Part shown: positions 1 to 9,518 of the stretch, one piece after another
Layout: the number at the start of each line of letters is the position of its first letter
How positions within the stretch are numbered: the first letter of the stretch is position 1
Assembly: GCA_905207485.1 (NCBI GenBank)
Contig: CAJLLL010000020.1
Span: 1 to 32,766, forward strand
Reading direction: 5' to 3'
Length of the DNA: 32,766 nt
From: an uncultured Phascolarctobacterium sp.
GTDB lineage: Bacteria > Bacillota > Negativicutes > Acidaminococcales > Acidaminococcaceae
The notes under the pieces: generated by a model
What the model was told of the DNA's origin: nothing
The model's input: only the letters and a program-made list of their open reading frames with translations
Database searches by the model: none
Program-made: the position numbers and the translations under genes

Positions 1-25
1 CTTATATCCTTCATTTTTTACAATT

Positions 26-1729
26 TTAAAAATCTTTTAATTTTATTGCCTTGCTTCCATCTGCATTGTAAGCAAACAGGTAATAAACTCTTTCTTCTGC
101 TTCGCACTGAGGGTCAAACTCAAAATATTCAATAGCATAGTTTTTCTGTATTTGCCGCCATGTAGCAAAATCATAATCCGGCATATACTGCCGCACTTTA
201 TCTGCATCACGCCAAAAAGCCATTATTTTTTCATTAAGTTCACTGCTGTGCCAGCACAAAAATTCCGGTTTCCAACCTGGCTGTGCCATTAACACATCAA
301 AACGCAGCAGTTCACATACAGCGGCAAAATCTTCTTTATAACATTCATGCGCAAAGTCATACAGCAGCTTTGTTACGCCGCGCACATTATGCCCGAGCGG
401 ATATTCACCCCTTGCCTGCCACCATTTGGCAAACTTGCTGTAAAATGCAAAAGCACTGCCTTCAGCCGATGTTAAATATTGTAAAGTATACGCAAAACGC
501 CCTGTGTTGTAAGTGTGGTCAAAAACATCTTCCAATACTTTTAAAAAGCGCAGCTCTCCATAACTGATATATTTTGTCGCTAAAATTTCATAAGGCGGTT
601 CATCCATATAAACGAGACCATGTTCACAAGTCTGGCTTTCCATTTGTGTGCCTGGCAAAACTTTTAAAAACCCTAATTGCAGCATATGCGGCTGCAAACC
701 ATAAACATCATTAAAGGATTTTTCAAACTCTTCAATTCCTTCATATGGGAGTCCTGCAATTAAATCCAAATGAAGATGGATATTGCCGCAGCGCAAAAGG
801 CGTGTAACGTTTTCCGTTAGTTTCTGCCAGTTATCATGGCGGTTAATTGCTTTAAGTGTTTGCGGATTAGTTGTCTGCACACCTATTTCAAACTGAAAAC
901 GCCCTTTAGGTACAGTTTTTAAAAATTTTAATACATTTTCGCTTAATAAATCTGCCTTAATTTCAAAATGAAATGTTGCGTCAGTTTTTGCCTGTGCCAG
1001 ATGCTGCATAATCGGCAAAAAATAATTTTCATCAAGGTTATAGGTACGGTCTACAAATTTTACCAGCGGCACTCCGCCTGCAATAAGCCTGTCCAAATCT
1101 GCATAAACCTTAGCAAGGCTGCGTTTGCGCACATTGCGCGATATTCCCGAAAGGCAGTAGGAACAATTAAACGGGCAGCCGCGCGTACATTCATAATAAA
1201 CTATTTTTTTAGCTTCCACAACTTCTGATAAATCAGGATAAGCAAACTCCAGTACATTCAAATCGCTCACAACTGCTGTACCGCCATTTGCAATAACCAC
1301 GCCATTTTTTTGATAAGCTATATGTTCAGGTACTTCGCCGCCATCTGCCAAAGCATGCATCAGATTTACAAAAGTTTCCTCGCCTTCGCCCATGATAATA
1401 TAATCTATCTGCGAACATTCAGCAAAAATACGTTCCGGATTGAACGATACTTCCGGTCCGCCGGCAACGATTTTTACCTGCGGCATAACTTTACGCAAAA
1501 GACGTATCAAGCTAAAAACGTAATTTTTATTCCAAATGTGTACGGAAAGACCTACAAAATCAGGTTCTTTGGCTGTAATTTCCGACAAAGCGGAAAGCAG
1601 CGGCGTCTGTGCGCTGTCTTCAATAAGTTCGGCATTTATGCCGTGCGCTTTGGCATATGCGCAAATACTGCGCAGCCCCAGTGCTGTATGAATATATTTG
1701 CTGCCGATTGCCGTTAAAACTATTTTCAT
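26..1729 (-). CDS. DUF4080 / B12-binding-like radical SAM protein
   Basis: This 567-residue protein has the layout of the B12-binding-domain radical SAM family with a C-terminal DUF4080 region. Residues 1-140 form a Rossmann-like cobalamin-binding-type domain, including IVAGGPEVSF at about 88-97 and GEGEETF at 114-120. The radical SAM core follows, with the [4Fe-4S] ligands of the CxxxCxxC motif at C185, C189 and C192 (GCPFNCSYC). The usual cobalamin signature DxHxxG is not visible in the first domain, so B12 binding is doubtful. The substrate is unknown; related proteins are annotated only as oxidoreductases or methyltransferase-like. The ATG at 1729 has an AGGCGG Shine-Dalgarno and the protein opens with the hydrophobic strand MKIVLTAIGS. 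The gene is divergent from pepF. Family assignment is confident; function is not. Confidence 0.85.
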   Translation of the reverse strand: MKIVLTAIGSKYIHTALGLRSICAYAKAHGINAELIEDSAQTPLLSALSEITAKEPDFVGLSVHIWNKNYVFSLIRLLRKVMPQVKIVAGGPEVSFNPERIFAECSQIDYIIMGEGEETFVNLMHALADGGEVPEHIAYQKNGVVIANGGTAVVSDLNVLEFAYPDLSEVVEAKKIVYYECTRGCPFNCSYCLSGISRNVRKRSLAKVYADLDRLIAGGVPLVKFVDRTYNLDENYFLPIMQHLAQAKTDATFHFEIKADLLSENVLKFLKTVPKGRFQFEIGVQTTNPQTLKAINRHDNWQKLTENVTRLLRCGNIHLHLDLIAGLPYEGIEEFEKSFNDVYGLQPHMLQLGFLKVLPGTQMESQTCEHGLVYMDEPPYEILATKYISYGELRFLKVLEDVFDHTYNTGRFAYTLQYLTSAEGSAFAFYSKFAKWWQARGEYPLGHNVRGVTKLLYDFAHECYKEDFAAVCELLRFDVLMAQPGWKPEFLCWHSSELNEKIMAFWRDADKVRQYMPDYDFATWRQIQKNYAIEYFEFDPQCEAEERVYYLFAYNADGSKAIKLKDF

Positions 1730-1741
1730 GTTGACCGCCTC

Positions 1742-1770
1742 TAACTTAAATATATCTACTGTGTTATAAT
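1742..1770 (+). promoter_or_regulatory. Putative pepF promoter
   Basis: A perfect -10 hexamer TATAAT lies at 1765-1770, about 40 bases before the pepF ATG. The hexamer 17 bases upstream (TAACTT, 1742-1747) is a poor -35 match, so only the -10 is persuasive. Confidence 0.4.
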
Positions 1771-1809
1771 AATAGAGTACTATGATTTTTGCAAGGAGTG
1801 ATTAAAAAT

Positions 1810-3621
1810 ATGACGCAAAATATTCCCGAACATGGCAGCAATGTTGCCAGAAAAGATATAGGCGAAATTTATAAATGGAAAATTGAAGATTTATATGCAA
1901 CTAAAGAAGCATGGCAGCAGGCTGCGGATAATTTGCAGAATGGCTTAAAAAGCATTGCTGCTTTACAGGGCAAACTTAATGACAAAACTTTACTTTTGGA
2001 AGCACTGAATAAACAAGCTGCATTATTAGAAGAAATTTCCAAAATTTATGCTTACGCACGTTTACAGCTTGATACCGACAACGGCGACCCACAGTTTCAA
2101 GCTCTTTCCGGGCAGGCCGAAAATATGCTGGCAGAATTTAATAATACAGTTTCGTTTATCGAACCTGAAATTTTATCATTGCCGCGCAATTATGTAGAAG
2201 AATTGCTTGACTGCAAAGATTTTGCTGATTTTAAATTTTATCTCAGCAATTTGCTGCGTATTGCTCCTCATGTTCTGCCACAGGAGCAGGAAGCGCTGCT
2301 TTCGCAGGCCAGCCTTGCTGCATCGGCACCTGCCGCAATTTTCCGCAGCCTGGTCAGCGCAGATATGCAGTTTCCGCCTATTACCGACGGCAATGGCAGC
2401 ACTGCAACCGTTAGTGAAGGCAACTACCTGCTTAATATGACAAGCCCTGACCGTACTTTGCGCCAAAACTCTTTCCGCACTTTAATGGGCACTTACCACA
2501 ACTACCGCAACACGCTTGCCAATACACTTACCGGCCAATGCCGTGTAAGCCGCTTTTACGCAACGGCGCATAAATACCAAAATACCCTGGAAGCAAGCCT
2601 TGCCGAAGATAATATACCGACAGAGCTTTACCACGGACTGATAAAAACCGTACACGATAATTTAGAACCCCTGCACGAATATATAGCGTTAAAAAAAGAA
2701 GCTCTGCACCTTGAAGAACTGCATCCCTATGATATTTATATGCCGCTTTCTTCCGCAGGCGAAAGTTTTGCCTGCACTTTTGACGAAGCCTGCCGCCGTG
2801 TAACGGAAGCACTTGCTCCGCTCGGCAGCGATTACATTAAAACGTTAAAACATGCTTTTGCAAGCCGCTGGATTGATATTTATGAAAACAAAGGCAAACG
2901 CAGCGGTGCATATTCCTGGGGCATTTACGGCGTACATCCCTATGTACTGCTTAACTATCAGCCGCGTTACAACAGCATTTCCACTATCGCCCACGAAATG
3001 GGACACGCTATGCACAGCTACCTTGCCAATAACGCGCAAAGTTATATCAACAGCGATTACTCTATTTTCTGTGCTGAAGTTGCAAGCACCACCAATGAAA
3101 TTTTACTGCTTGAACACACGCTTGCCAACGCTACCGATGAACAAAAAATTTACCTTATCAATCAGTTTTTAGAAGCAGTACGCACTACTGTTTACCGCCA
3201 GGTACAATTTGCCGAATTTGAACTGTTTACCCATGGAGAAATTGATGCCGGACGCAGTTTGCAGGCAGAAACACTGGAAAACTACTGGCTGGAAAGCAAC
3301 AAAACCTATTACGGCCCGGCGCTTACTGCCGATAAGGAACTTGCCAGCGAATGGTCACGCATACCGCATTTTTATACGCCATTTTATGTTTATAAATACG
3401 CTACCGGTTACAGTGCCGCTACGGCATTCGCCGAAAGCATACTCAGCGGCAAGCCGGATGCCGTTGATAAATACCTTGGCTTCTTAAAAGCAGGCGGCAG
3501 CAATTACTCGCTTAACATTTTGAAAAATGCCGGTGTGGATTTAACAACACCACAGCCGGTTGCCGTAACACTGCAAAAATTTGCTCAAAAAGTAAAAGAA
3601 TTAAAAGAACTTTTACAATAA
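1810..3621 (+). CDS. pepF: Oligoendopeptidase F (M3B metallopeptidase)
   Basis: A cytoplasmic zinc endopeptidase that trims short peptides. The N-terminal 'oligopeptidase F' helical domain (about residues 110-180) precedes the M3 catalytic domain. The zinc motif HEMGH is at residues 395-399 (TIAHEMGHAMHS) and the third ligand is E423 in FCAEVAS. The length of 603 aa matches the family (about 600). The start is taken as the ATG at 1810 because an AAGGAGTG ribosome site lies at 1793-1800; the open frame begins earlier at a TTG (1789), but that codon lies before the ribosome site. There is no signal peptide. The gene is monocistronic, divergent from the radical SAM gene, and convergent with argH across a shared terminator. 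Confidence 0.95.
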   Translation: MTQNIPEHGSNVARKDIGEIYKWKIEDLYATKEAWQQAADNLQNGLKSIAALQGKLNDKTLLLEALNKQAALLEEISKIYAYARLQLDTDNGDPQFQALSGQAENMLAEFNNTVSFIEPEILSLPRNYVEELLDCKDFADFKFYLSNLLRIAPHVLPQEQEALLSQASLAASAPAAIFRSLVSADMQFPPITDGNGSTATVSEGNYLLNMTSPDRTLRQNSFRTLMGTYHNYRNTLANTLTGQCRVSRFYATAHKYQNTLEASLAEDNIPTELYHGLIKTVHDNLEPLHEYIALKKEALHLEELHPYDIYMPLSSAGESFACTFDEACRRVTEALAPLGSDYIKTLKHAFASRWIDIYENKGKRSGAYSWGIYGVHPYVLLNYQPRYNSISTIAHEMGHAMHSYLANNAQSYINSDYSIFCAEVASTTNEILLLEHTLANATDEQKIYLINQFLEAVRTTVYRQVQFAEFELFTHGEIDAGRSLQAETLENYWLESNKTYYGPALTADKELASEWSRIPHFYTPFYVYKYATGYSAATAFAESILSGKPDAVDKYLGFLKAGGSNYSLNILKNAGVDLTTPQPVAVTLQKFAQKVKELKELLQ

Positions 3622-3631
3622 AAACAAACAT

Positions 3632-3663
3632 AAAAAGACGGTTCTAAAACGAACCGTCTTTTT
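3632..3663. terminator. Bidirectional terminator between pepF and argH
   Basis: A 13-bp perfect stem (3632-3644 with 3651-3663, core GACGGTTC/GAACCGTC) has a 6-base loop. It is flanked by A-runs on one side and T-runs on the other, so it can end both convergent transcripts. Confidence 0.9.
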
Positions 3664-3674
3664 TATTTAATTAA

Positions 3675-5087
3675 TTATAATTTTTGCTTTAATTCTTCTA
3701 CTCTGGCCTTTTGTGCTGCAATAATTTCATCACCGCGCACAAACTGCTTGTCGTTCTCGGTAAACGCCGGTCCGCCGTAAGAAGTACGAGCAGCCACACA
3801 ATTTTCCGGTTTTAAAGCGTCCAGCAAATCTGCTTCAAACAAATCGCTGAATTTTTTATACTCGTCCAGCGAAATTTCCGGCAGGAATTTGCCTTCGCAA
3901 ATAGCATAAGCAACACACTTGCCGACAACTTCATGAGCCATACGGAACGGCAAACCTTTGCGTACCAGATAATCAGCCAAATCAGTAGCATTGGAAAAAT
4001 CCTTGCTTACTGCTTCACGCATTTTATCTACGTTTACAGTCATGGTTTTAATCATATCGCTGTAAACGGCAAGGCTGAATTTTAAAGTATCTATGGCATC
4101 AAAGAAGCCTTCCTTATCTTCCTGCAAATCTTTATTGTAGGTTAAAGGCAAGCCCTTAGCTGTAGTAAGCATAGCCATTAAATGACCATAAACACGCCCT
4201 GTTTTGCCGCGCACCAGTTCGGAAATATCCGGATTTTTCTTCTGCGGCATCATGGAAGAACCGGTTGCAAACGCATCATCCAGTTCAATAAAGCCAAATT
4301 CCGTGCTGCTCCACAGACAAAATTCTTCACTTAAACGACTCATATGCATCATCAGCGTTGATGCAAAGCTGAGGAATTCAATAATATAATCCCTGTCGCT
4401 TACAGCATCCATACTGTTGGCATATACACTGCCGAAATTAAGCTGCTCTGCCACAAAGAAGCGGTCAATCGGGAAAGTTGTGCCGGCAATGGCGCCCGCG
4501 CCAAGCGGCATAATATCCGCACCTTCCCACACGCCAAGCAGGCGGCGGAAATCGCGCTGCAGCATATTAAAATATGCCAGCATATGATGTGCAAAAGTAA
4601 TAGGCTGAGCACGCTGCAAATGAGTATAACCGGGCATTAAAGTTTTATCATGCTTTTTGGCAACTGCAAGCAGCGCTTCTTCAAACTGTACTAAAAGCTC
4701 CGCAATTTCAACAACTTCACGTTTCATATACATATGCATATCAAGCGCAACCTGGTCATTGCGGCTGCGTGCTGTATGCAGCCTTGCACCGGCAGCGCCG
4801 ATACGTTCTGTCAAACGTGCTTCAATATTCATATGGATATCTTCCAGCGCAATATCAAAGCTGAAATTGCCTGCTTCAATATCTTTTAAAATATCTTTAA
4901 GTCCGGCAACAATTTTCTTTGCATCTTCTTCGGGAATGATTCCGCATTTTGCCAGCATTGTAGCATGGGCGATACTGCCGCGTATATCTTCATGGTACAA
5001 ACGCTTATCAAACTCAATGGACGCGTTAAACGCGTCCACAAGTTCGTTGGTATTTTTACTGAATCTTCCGCCCCATAACTTAGCCAT
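3675..5087 (-). CDS. argH: Argininosuccinate lyase
   Basis: The last step of arginine synthesis: argininosuccinate to arginine plus fumarate. The 470-aa length is normal. Fumarase/aspartase superfamily motifs are all present: HTARSRNDQ at 104-112, GYTHLQRAQP at 153-162, and the signature loop GSSMMPQKKNP at 276-286 carrying the catalytic serine. The N-terminus MAKLWGGRF is typical. The start codon overlaps the argG stop by one base (TAATG), implying translational coupling. It is the last gene of the arg cluster and ends at the terminator shared with pepF. Confidence 0.98.
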   Translation of the reverse strand: MAKLWGGRFSKNTNELVDAFNASIEFDKRLYHEDIRGSIAHATMLAKCGIIPEEDAKKIVAGLKDILKDIEAGNFSFDIALEDIHMNIEARLTERIGAAGARLHTARSRNDQVALDMHMYMKREVVEIAELLVQFEEALLAVAKKHDKTLMPGYTHLQRAQPITFAHHMLAYFNMLQRDFRRLLGVWEGADIMPLGAGAIAGTTFPIDRFFVAEQLNFGSVYANSMDAVSDRDYIIEFLSFASTLMMHMSRLSEEFCLWSSTEFGFIELDDAFATGSSMMPQKKNPDISELVRGKTGRVYGHLMAMLTTAKGLPLTYNKDLQEDKEGFFDAIDTLKFSLAVYSDMIKTMTVNVDKMREAVSKDFSNATDLADYLVRKGLPFRMAHEVVGKCVAYAICEGKFLPEISLDEYKKFSDLFEADLLDALKPENCVAARTSYGGPAFTENDKQFVRGDEIIAAQKARVEELKQKL

Positions 5088-6313
5088 TATTTAAGTTTAC
5101 CCTGTTTCATAAGGGCACGTACAGTAAGCGGCAGGCCAAACAAGGTAATGAAGCCGGTAGCATCAGCCTGGTTGTAAACTTCGTCAGCACCGAAGGTTAC
5201 ATATTCCTTGCTGTACAAAGAATACGGAGATTTTGCACCGGCGCTCATGATATTGCCTTTGTAAAGTTTCAGGCGTACAGTACCGGTAACGGTTTTCTGG
5301 GTTTCATCAACAAAAGCAGCCAGTGCTTCACGCAGCGGGCTGAACCACATGCCGTCATAAACAAGTTCAGCGTATTTAATGGAAACCATTTCTTTATAAT
5401 GCATGGTTGCGCGGTCGAGGCACAGTCTTTCAAGTTCTTTATGTGCATAAACGATAATTGCACCGCCCGGGTTTTCATAAACGCCGCGGGATTTCATGCC
5501 GACAAGACGGTTTTCAACCATGTCGCAAATGCCTACGCCGTTGCGGATGCCGATTTCATTCAGTTTTTCAAGCAGAGCTGCCGGGGAAAGTTTTTCGCCG
5601 TTAACTGCAACGGGTACGCCTGCTTCAAATTCAAGTTCTATATATTCGTCTTTATCAGGAGCTTTTTCAGGAGTGCTGGTAACGATGAAAAGTTCATCTT
5701 TCGGTGCATTCCAGGGATCTTCAAGGTCAGAACCTTCATGGCTTAAATGCCACATATTGCGGTCCATGGAATAATCGTGGTCTTTGGTTACAGGCACGGG
5801 AATGTTATGTGCAGCAGCAAAATCAATAGCATCTTCACGGGAACGGATGTTCCATTCACGCCAGGGCACAATAACAGCAAGCTGCGGAGCGAGCGCTTTA
5901 ACGCCGAGTTCAAAACGAACCTGGTCGTTGCCTTTACCGGTAGCACCGTGTGCAACAGCATCAGCACCTTCTTTAAGCGCAATTTCAACTAATTTTTTGG
6001 CAATCAGCGGACGTGCAAAAGAAGTACCGAGCAAATATTTCTGTTCATAAATAGCGCCGGCTTTTACAACAGGCCAAACATAATCAGAAACAAACTCTTC
6101 TTTCAAATCCAGAATATAGCATTTGCTTGCGCCGGATTTTAAAGCCTTATCATGCACAATGTTCAGTTCATCGCCCTGGCCAAGGTCTGCCGTGCAGGCA
6201 ATAACTTCACAATTGTTATAGTTTTCTTTAAGCCAGGGAATAATAACGGAAGTATCAAGGCCGCCGGAATAAGCGAGCACTACTTTTTTAATTTTGCTTT
6301 TGTCAATTTTCAT
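5087..6313 (-). CDS. argG: Argininosuccinate synthase
   Basis: Condenses citrulline and aspartate using ATP to give argininosuccinate. The PP-loop nucleotide-binding motif AYSGGLDTS is at residues 14-22 and DLEDPWNAP lies mid-protein. With the ATG at 6313 the protein has 408 aa, normal for the family. The open frame extends upstream to a TTG at 6331, but that codon overlaps the GGGAGG Shine-Dalgarno, so the ATG is preferred. It has its own promoter in the 86-base gap after argF and is coupled to argH by a TAATG overlap. Confidence 0.98.
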   Translation of the reverse strand: MKIDKSKIKKVVLAYSGGLDTSVIIPWLKENYNNCEVIACTADLGQGDELNIVHDKALKSGASKCYILDLKEEFVSDYVWPVVKAGAIYEQKYLLGTSFARPLIAKKLVEIALKEGADAVAHGATGKGNDQVRFELGVKALAPQLAVIVPWREWNIRSREDAIDFAAAHNIPVPVTKDHDYSMDRNMWHLSHEGSDLEDPWNAPKDELFIVTSTPEKAPDKDEYIELEFEAGVPVAVNGEKLSPAALLEKLNEIGIRNGVGICDMVENRLVGMKSRGVYENPGGAIIVYAHKELERLCLDRATMHYKEMVSIKYAELVYDGMWFSPLREALAAFVDETQKTVTGTVRLKLYKGNIMSAGAKSPYSLYSKEYVTFGADEVYNQADATGFITLFGLPLTVRALMKQGKLK

Positions 6314-6355
6314 TAAGGTACAGCCTCCCAACAGGATTTAAGTTGCAAATCAATA

Positions 6356-6392
6356 TGCGTATTATTATACACGTTTTATTATAAATATGCAA
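6356..6392 (-). promoter_or_regulatory. argGH promoter with two overlapping ARG-box-like sites
   Basis: On the minus strand TTGCAT (6392-6387) and TATAAT (6369-6364) are separated by exactly 17 bases, a near-consensus sigma-A promoter. Two imperfect palindromes overlap it: TGTATAATAATACGCA over the -10 (6356-6371) and TGCATATTTATAATAA over the -35 (6376-6391). Their centres are about 20 bp apart, as in ArgR/AhrC operators. The promoter is well supported; the operator assignment is inference from resemblance to the sites upstream of argC. Confidence 0.65.
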
Positions 6393-6399
6393 TAGTTTG

Positions 6400-7341
6400 T
6401 TAAATAATATCGTCGGTCATCAAAAGCGCCATAATTGCTTTTTGTACATGCAGGCGGTTTTCTGCCTGGTCAAACACTTTAGATTGCGGACCTTCGAGCA
6501 CTTCTTCGGTAATTTCCTCGCCGCGGTGGGCAGGCAGGCAATGCAGCACCATGGCATCCGGACGCGCTACGCTTAACAATTCTTTGTTAATCTGGTAATC
6601 GCCAAGCGCTTCCTGGCGGATGCTCTGTTCAGCTTCCTGTCCCATGCTTGCCCAAACATCGGTGTAAAGCACGTCAGCACCTTTGGCTGCGCGGAATAAA
6701 TCGTCATCAACTTCAATGGTGCAGCCGGTAAGAGCAGCATCTTCCTGAGCGGTTTTTACAATTTCCGGGTCTGGCTGGTAGCCTTCCGGCGATGCGCAAA
6801 CCATATTCATGCCAACTTTGGCGCAGGCATACATTAAAGAGTGTGCCATGTTGTTGCCGTCGCCAACATACACAAGTTTACGCCCTTTAAGTACTTCTTT
6901 ATGCTCCATAATGGTAAACATATCGGTTAATGCCTGACAGGGATGCAGCAAATCCGTTAAACCGTTAATAACGGGAACAGTTGCATATTTTGCCAGTTCA
7001 ATAACGCTTTCATGCGAAAAAGTCCTAATCATAATGCCGTCAACAAAACGTGATAATACACGTGCCGTATCGCGCACAGGTTCGCCGCGTCCAATCTGAG
7101 ATGCTGAATCGTTCAGATAAATAGGATGGCCGCCGAGCTGATAAAAACCGGTTTCAAAAGATACACGCGTTCTGGTTGAAGCTTTGGAGAAAATCATGGC
7201 CAGCGTTTTGCCCTCCAAATATCTGTGCGGTTCGCCTCTTTTTTGTTTACGTTTCAATTTTTTAGCCACATCCAAAATAGTGGCCACTTCACCGACTGTT
7301 AAATCATGAATGGAAATTAAATCTTTGTTTCTTAAACCCAT
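6400..7341 (-). CDS. argF: Ornithine carbamoyltransferase (anabolic)
   Basis: Transfers carbamoyl phosphate to ornithine, giving citrulline. Carbamoyl-phosphate site STRTR at 55-59, HPCQ at 133-136, and the ornithine/catalytic loop HCLPAHRGEE at 267-276 are all intact. The 313-aa length is standard. It lies 20 bases after argD, and the ATG has a GAGGATG ribosome site. Its place inside the arg biosynthetic operon argues for the anabolic enzyme rather than the arginine-deiminase-pathway ArcB. Confidence 0.97.
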   Translation of the reverse strand: MGLRNKDLISIHDLTVGEVATILDVAKKLKRKQKRGEPHRYLEGKTLAMIFSKASTRTRVSFETGFYQLGGHPIYLNDSASQIGRGEPVRDTARVLSRFVDGIMIRTFSHESVIELAKYATVPVINGLTDLLHPCQALTDMFTIMEHKEVLKGRKLVYVGDGNNMAHSLMYACAKVGMNMVCASPEGYQPDPEIVKTAQEDAALTGCTIEVDDDLFRAAKGADVLYTDVWASMGQEAEQSIRQEALGDYQINKELLSVARPDAMVLHCLPAHRGEEITEEVLEGPQSKVFDQAENRLHVQKAIMALLMTDDII

Positions 7342-7361
7342 TTTACATCCTCACCAACTGA

Positions 7362-8552
7362 TTAAAATTCTGCCAATGCCGCATCAAGTGCCGCAACAGC
7401 TTTGTCTATTTCTTCTTCCGTTACGATAAGCGGCGGAACAAGGCGTATAACATTCCCTGCCGTGCAGTTTACTATAACATGGTCTTTCAGGCAATGTTCA
7501 ACAACCGGCGCTCCTGGTTTGGCAAGTTCCATGCCCAAAATAAGCCCGCGCCCGCGAACTTCCGTAACTTTATCGGAATATTTGGCTTGGAGTTCCTGTA
7601 ATTTAGCCATGAAGTATTTTCCTTTTTCAGCCGCTGCTTCAACAAGGCCTTCTTCTTTAATGGCAGTTAATGCAGCCTCAACTGCGGCACATGCCAAAGC
7701 ATTGCCGCCAAAAGTGCTGCCATGGTCGCCAGGCTTAAATATATGCGCCAGTTTTTCATCAACACAGAAGCCGCCGACCGGGAAGCCGCCGCCTATGCCT
7801 TTGGCAAAAGTCAGTACATCAGGTTTAATGCCGGTATGCATATAAGCAAACCATTGGCCGGTTCTGCCAACACCGGACTGAATTTCATCAAATATTAACA
7901 AAGCATCAAATTTATCGCATAAAGCACGTGCGCCCTGCAAATATTCATCTGCAGGAACATGCACGCCGCCTTCACCCTGAACAGGTTCCAGCATAACGCA
8001 GCAAACATCTTCACCCATAGCTTCTTCCAAAGCTTTAAGGTCTCCGTAAGGAACATAATCAAAACCAGCCGGCAAAGGTTCATAACCATGCTGGTATTTG
8101 GGCTGTCCGGTTGCCGTAACAGTCATCATAGTACGGCCGTGGAAAGAATGTACAGCCGTAATAATGCGGTATTTGCCTTCCGATTTGCTGTGGCCGTATT
8201 TACGTGCCAGTTTAATTGCACCTTCGTTGGCTTCGGCACCGCTGTTTGCCAAAAACACACGGTCAAAACCGGATGCTTCGCTGATAAGTTTTACGGCACG
8301 GGCCTGTACGTCTGTATAAAATACATTGGAGCAATGCATAATTTTACCTGCCTGCTCACTGATAGCTTTTACCATTGCCGGATGTGCATAACCAAGAGCA
8401 TTAACAGCAATGCCGGCCAGAAAATCAAGATACCCTTCACCGTCCGCATCATAAACCATGCAGCCCTTGCCGTGCGTAAGAGCCAGCGGATAACGCCCAA
8501 ATACAGGCAGATAATATTGTTCTGTCTGGTCTATAATTGTCTTATGGTCCAT
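7362..8552 (-). CDS. argD: Acetylornithine aminotransferase
   Basis: PLP-dependent class III aminotransferase converting N-acetylglutamate semialdehyde to N-acetylornithine. The PLP lysine is K251 in TFAKGIGGGFPVGG, the cofactor-ring aspartate is in FDEIQSGVGRTG (about 221-232), and NSGAEANE is at 103-110. The length of 396 aa fits ArgD. It lies 27 bases after argB. The family also includes other omega-aminotransferases, but the operon fixes the role. A GGGGGA ribosome site precedes the ATG. Confidence 0.95.
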   Translation of the reverse strand: MDHKTIIDQTEQYYLPVFGRYPLALTHGKGCMVYDADGEGYLDFLAGIAVNALGYAHPAMVKAISEQAGKIMHCSNVFYTDVQARAVKLISEASGFDRVFLANSGAEANEGAIKLARKYGHSKSEGKYRIITAVHSFHGRTMMTVTATGQPKYQHGYEPLPAGFDYVPYGDLKALEEAMGEDVCCVMLEPVQGEGGVHVPADEYLQGARALCDKFDALLIFDEIQSGVGRTGQWFAYMHTGIKPDVLTFAKGIGGGFPVGGFCVDEKLAHIFKPGDHGSTFGGNALACAAVEAALTAIKEEGLVEAAAEKGKYFMAKLQELQAKYSDKVTEVRGRGLILGMELAKPGAPVVEHCLKDHVIVNCTAGNVIRLVPPLIVTEEEIDKAVAALDAALAEF

Positions 8553-8579
8553 CGTTTTTCCCCCTCAAAAAACAAAGTA

Positions 8580-9467
8580 TTATAAGGTTTTAACTACTTC
8601 CGTGCCAACGCCTTCATCGCTGAATACTTCCATCAAAATGCTGTGTTCGGCGCGGCCGTCAATAATTTGCGCTTTTTTAGCACCGCCGCTGAGTGCGGTA
8701 ATGCAGGCTTTAACTTTAGGAATCATGCCGCCGTCGATATTGCCTTTAATGATAAGTTCCTGAGCTTTTTCAAAGGTCATGGTGGAAAGGAAAGTGCTTT
8801 CGTCGCGGTAATCGGCATAAATGCCTTTAACGTCAGTAAGAACAATTAATTTTTCTGCTTTTAAAGCGCCTGCAACTTCACCTGCAACGCTGTCGGCATT
8901 GATGTTATAAGTTTCGCCGGTAGCGCCAACGCCGGTAGGTGCAATAACAGGAATAAAATCATTATCCAGCAGTACGTTTAAAAGTTCGGTATTAATATGC
9001 TCAACAGTGCCTACAAAACCAATATCAACCAAGTTTACTTCGCCGTTTTCATAAACGTCGGCAAGGTGTTTTCTTGCCTGAATTAAATTGTCGTCTTTAC
9101 CGTTCAGGCCAACTGCCTTGCCGCCAAGACGGTTCAAACGGCCAACTAGGTCGGTGTTAATTTTGCCAACCAAAGCCATTTCGGTAATGCCTACAGATTC
9201 TTCATCGGTTACGCGCAGGCCGCCTACAAACTGGGTCTTTTTGCCGGCTTTAACCATTTGTGCGGTAATTTCCGGGCCGCCGCCGTGTACAACAACCGGG
9301 CGCAGGCCGGCGCATTTCAAAAAGATAATATCCTGCAGAACTTTGTTTTTAATGTCATCGTTAAGCATTGCGTTGCCGCCATATTTTACAACTACGGTCT
9401 TGCCTTTGAAATCACGCAGATAAGGAAGCGCTTCCACTAAAATTTTGATTTCTTCATTACGTAACAT
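8580..9467 (-). CDS. argB: Acetylglutamate kinase
   Basis: Phosphorylates N-acetylglutamate, normally the arginine-inhibited committed step. The amino-acid-kinase motifs are VVKYGGNAM (26-34) and VVVHGGGPE (58-66). The 295-aa length is typical, and the N-terminal helix EIKILVEALPYLRDF resembles that of arginine-sensitive hexameric forms, so feedback inhibition is likely but inferred. A GGAGGA ribosome site lies just before the ATG. It is in the argCJBDF operon, 51 bases after argJ. Confidence 0.97.
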   Translation of the reverse strand: MLRNEEIKILVEALPYLRDFKGKTVVVKYGGNAMLNDDIKNKVLQDIIFLKCAGLRPVVVHGGGPEITAQMVKAGKKTQFVGGLRVTDEESVGITEMALVGKINTDLVGRLNRLGGKAVGLNGKDDNLIQARKHLADVYENGEVNLVDIGFVGTVEHINTELLNVLLDNDFIPVIAPTGVGATGETYNINADSVAGEVAGALKAEKLIVLTDVKGIYADYRDESTFLSTMTFEKAQELIIKGNIDGGMIPKVKACITALSGGAKKAQIIDGRAEHSILMEVFSDEGVGTEVVKTL

Positions 9468-9518
9468 TGATTATTCCTCCTGTTATCGGCAAAAGCCGTT
9501 AATAAAATGCTTTTAATA

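Noticed and set aside
7959..8585. A 208-codon open frame on the plus strand opposite argD
   Set aside because: It mirrors the argD codon pattern and lacks a ribosome site; argD motifs are intact on the other strand.
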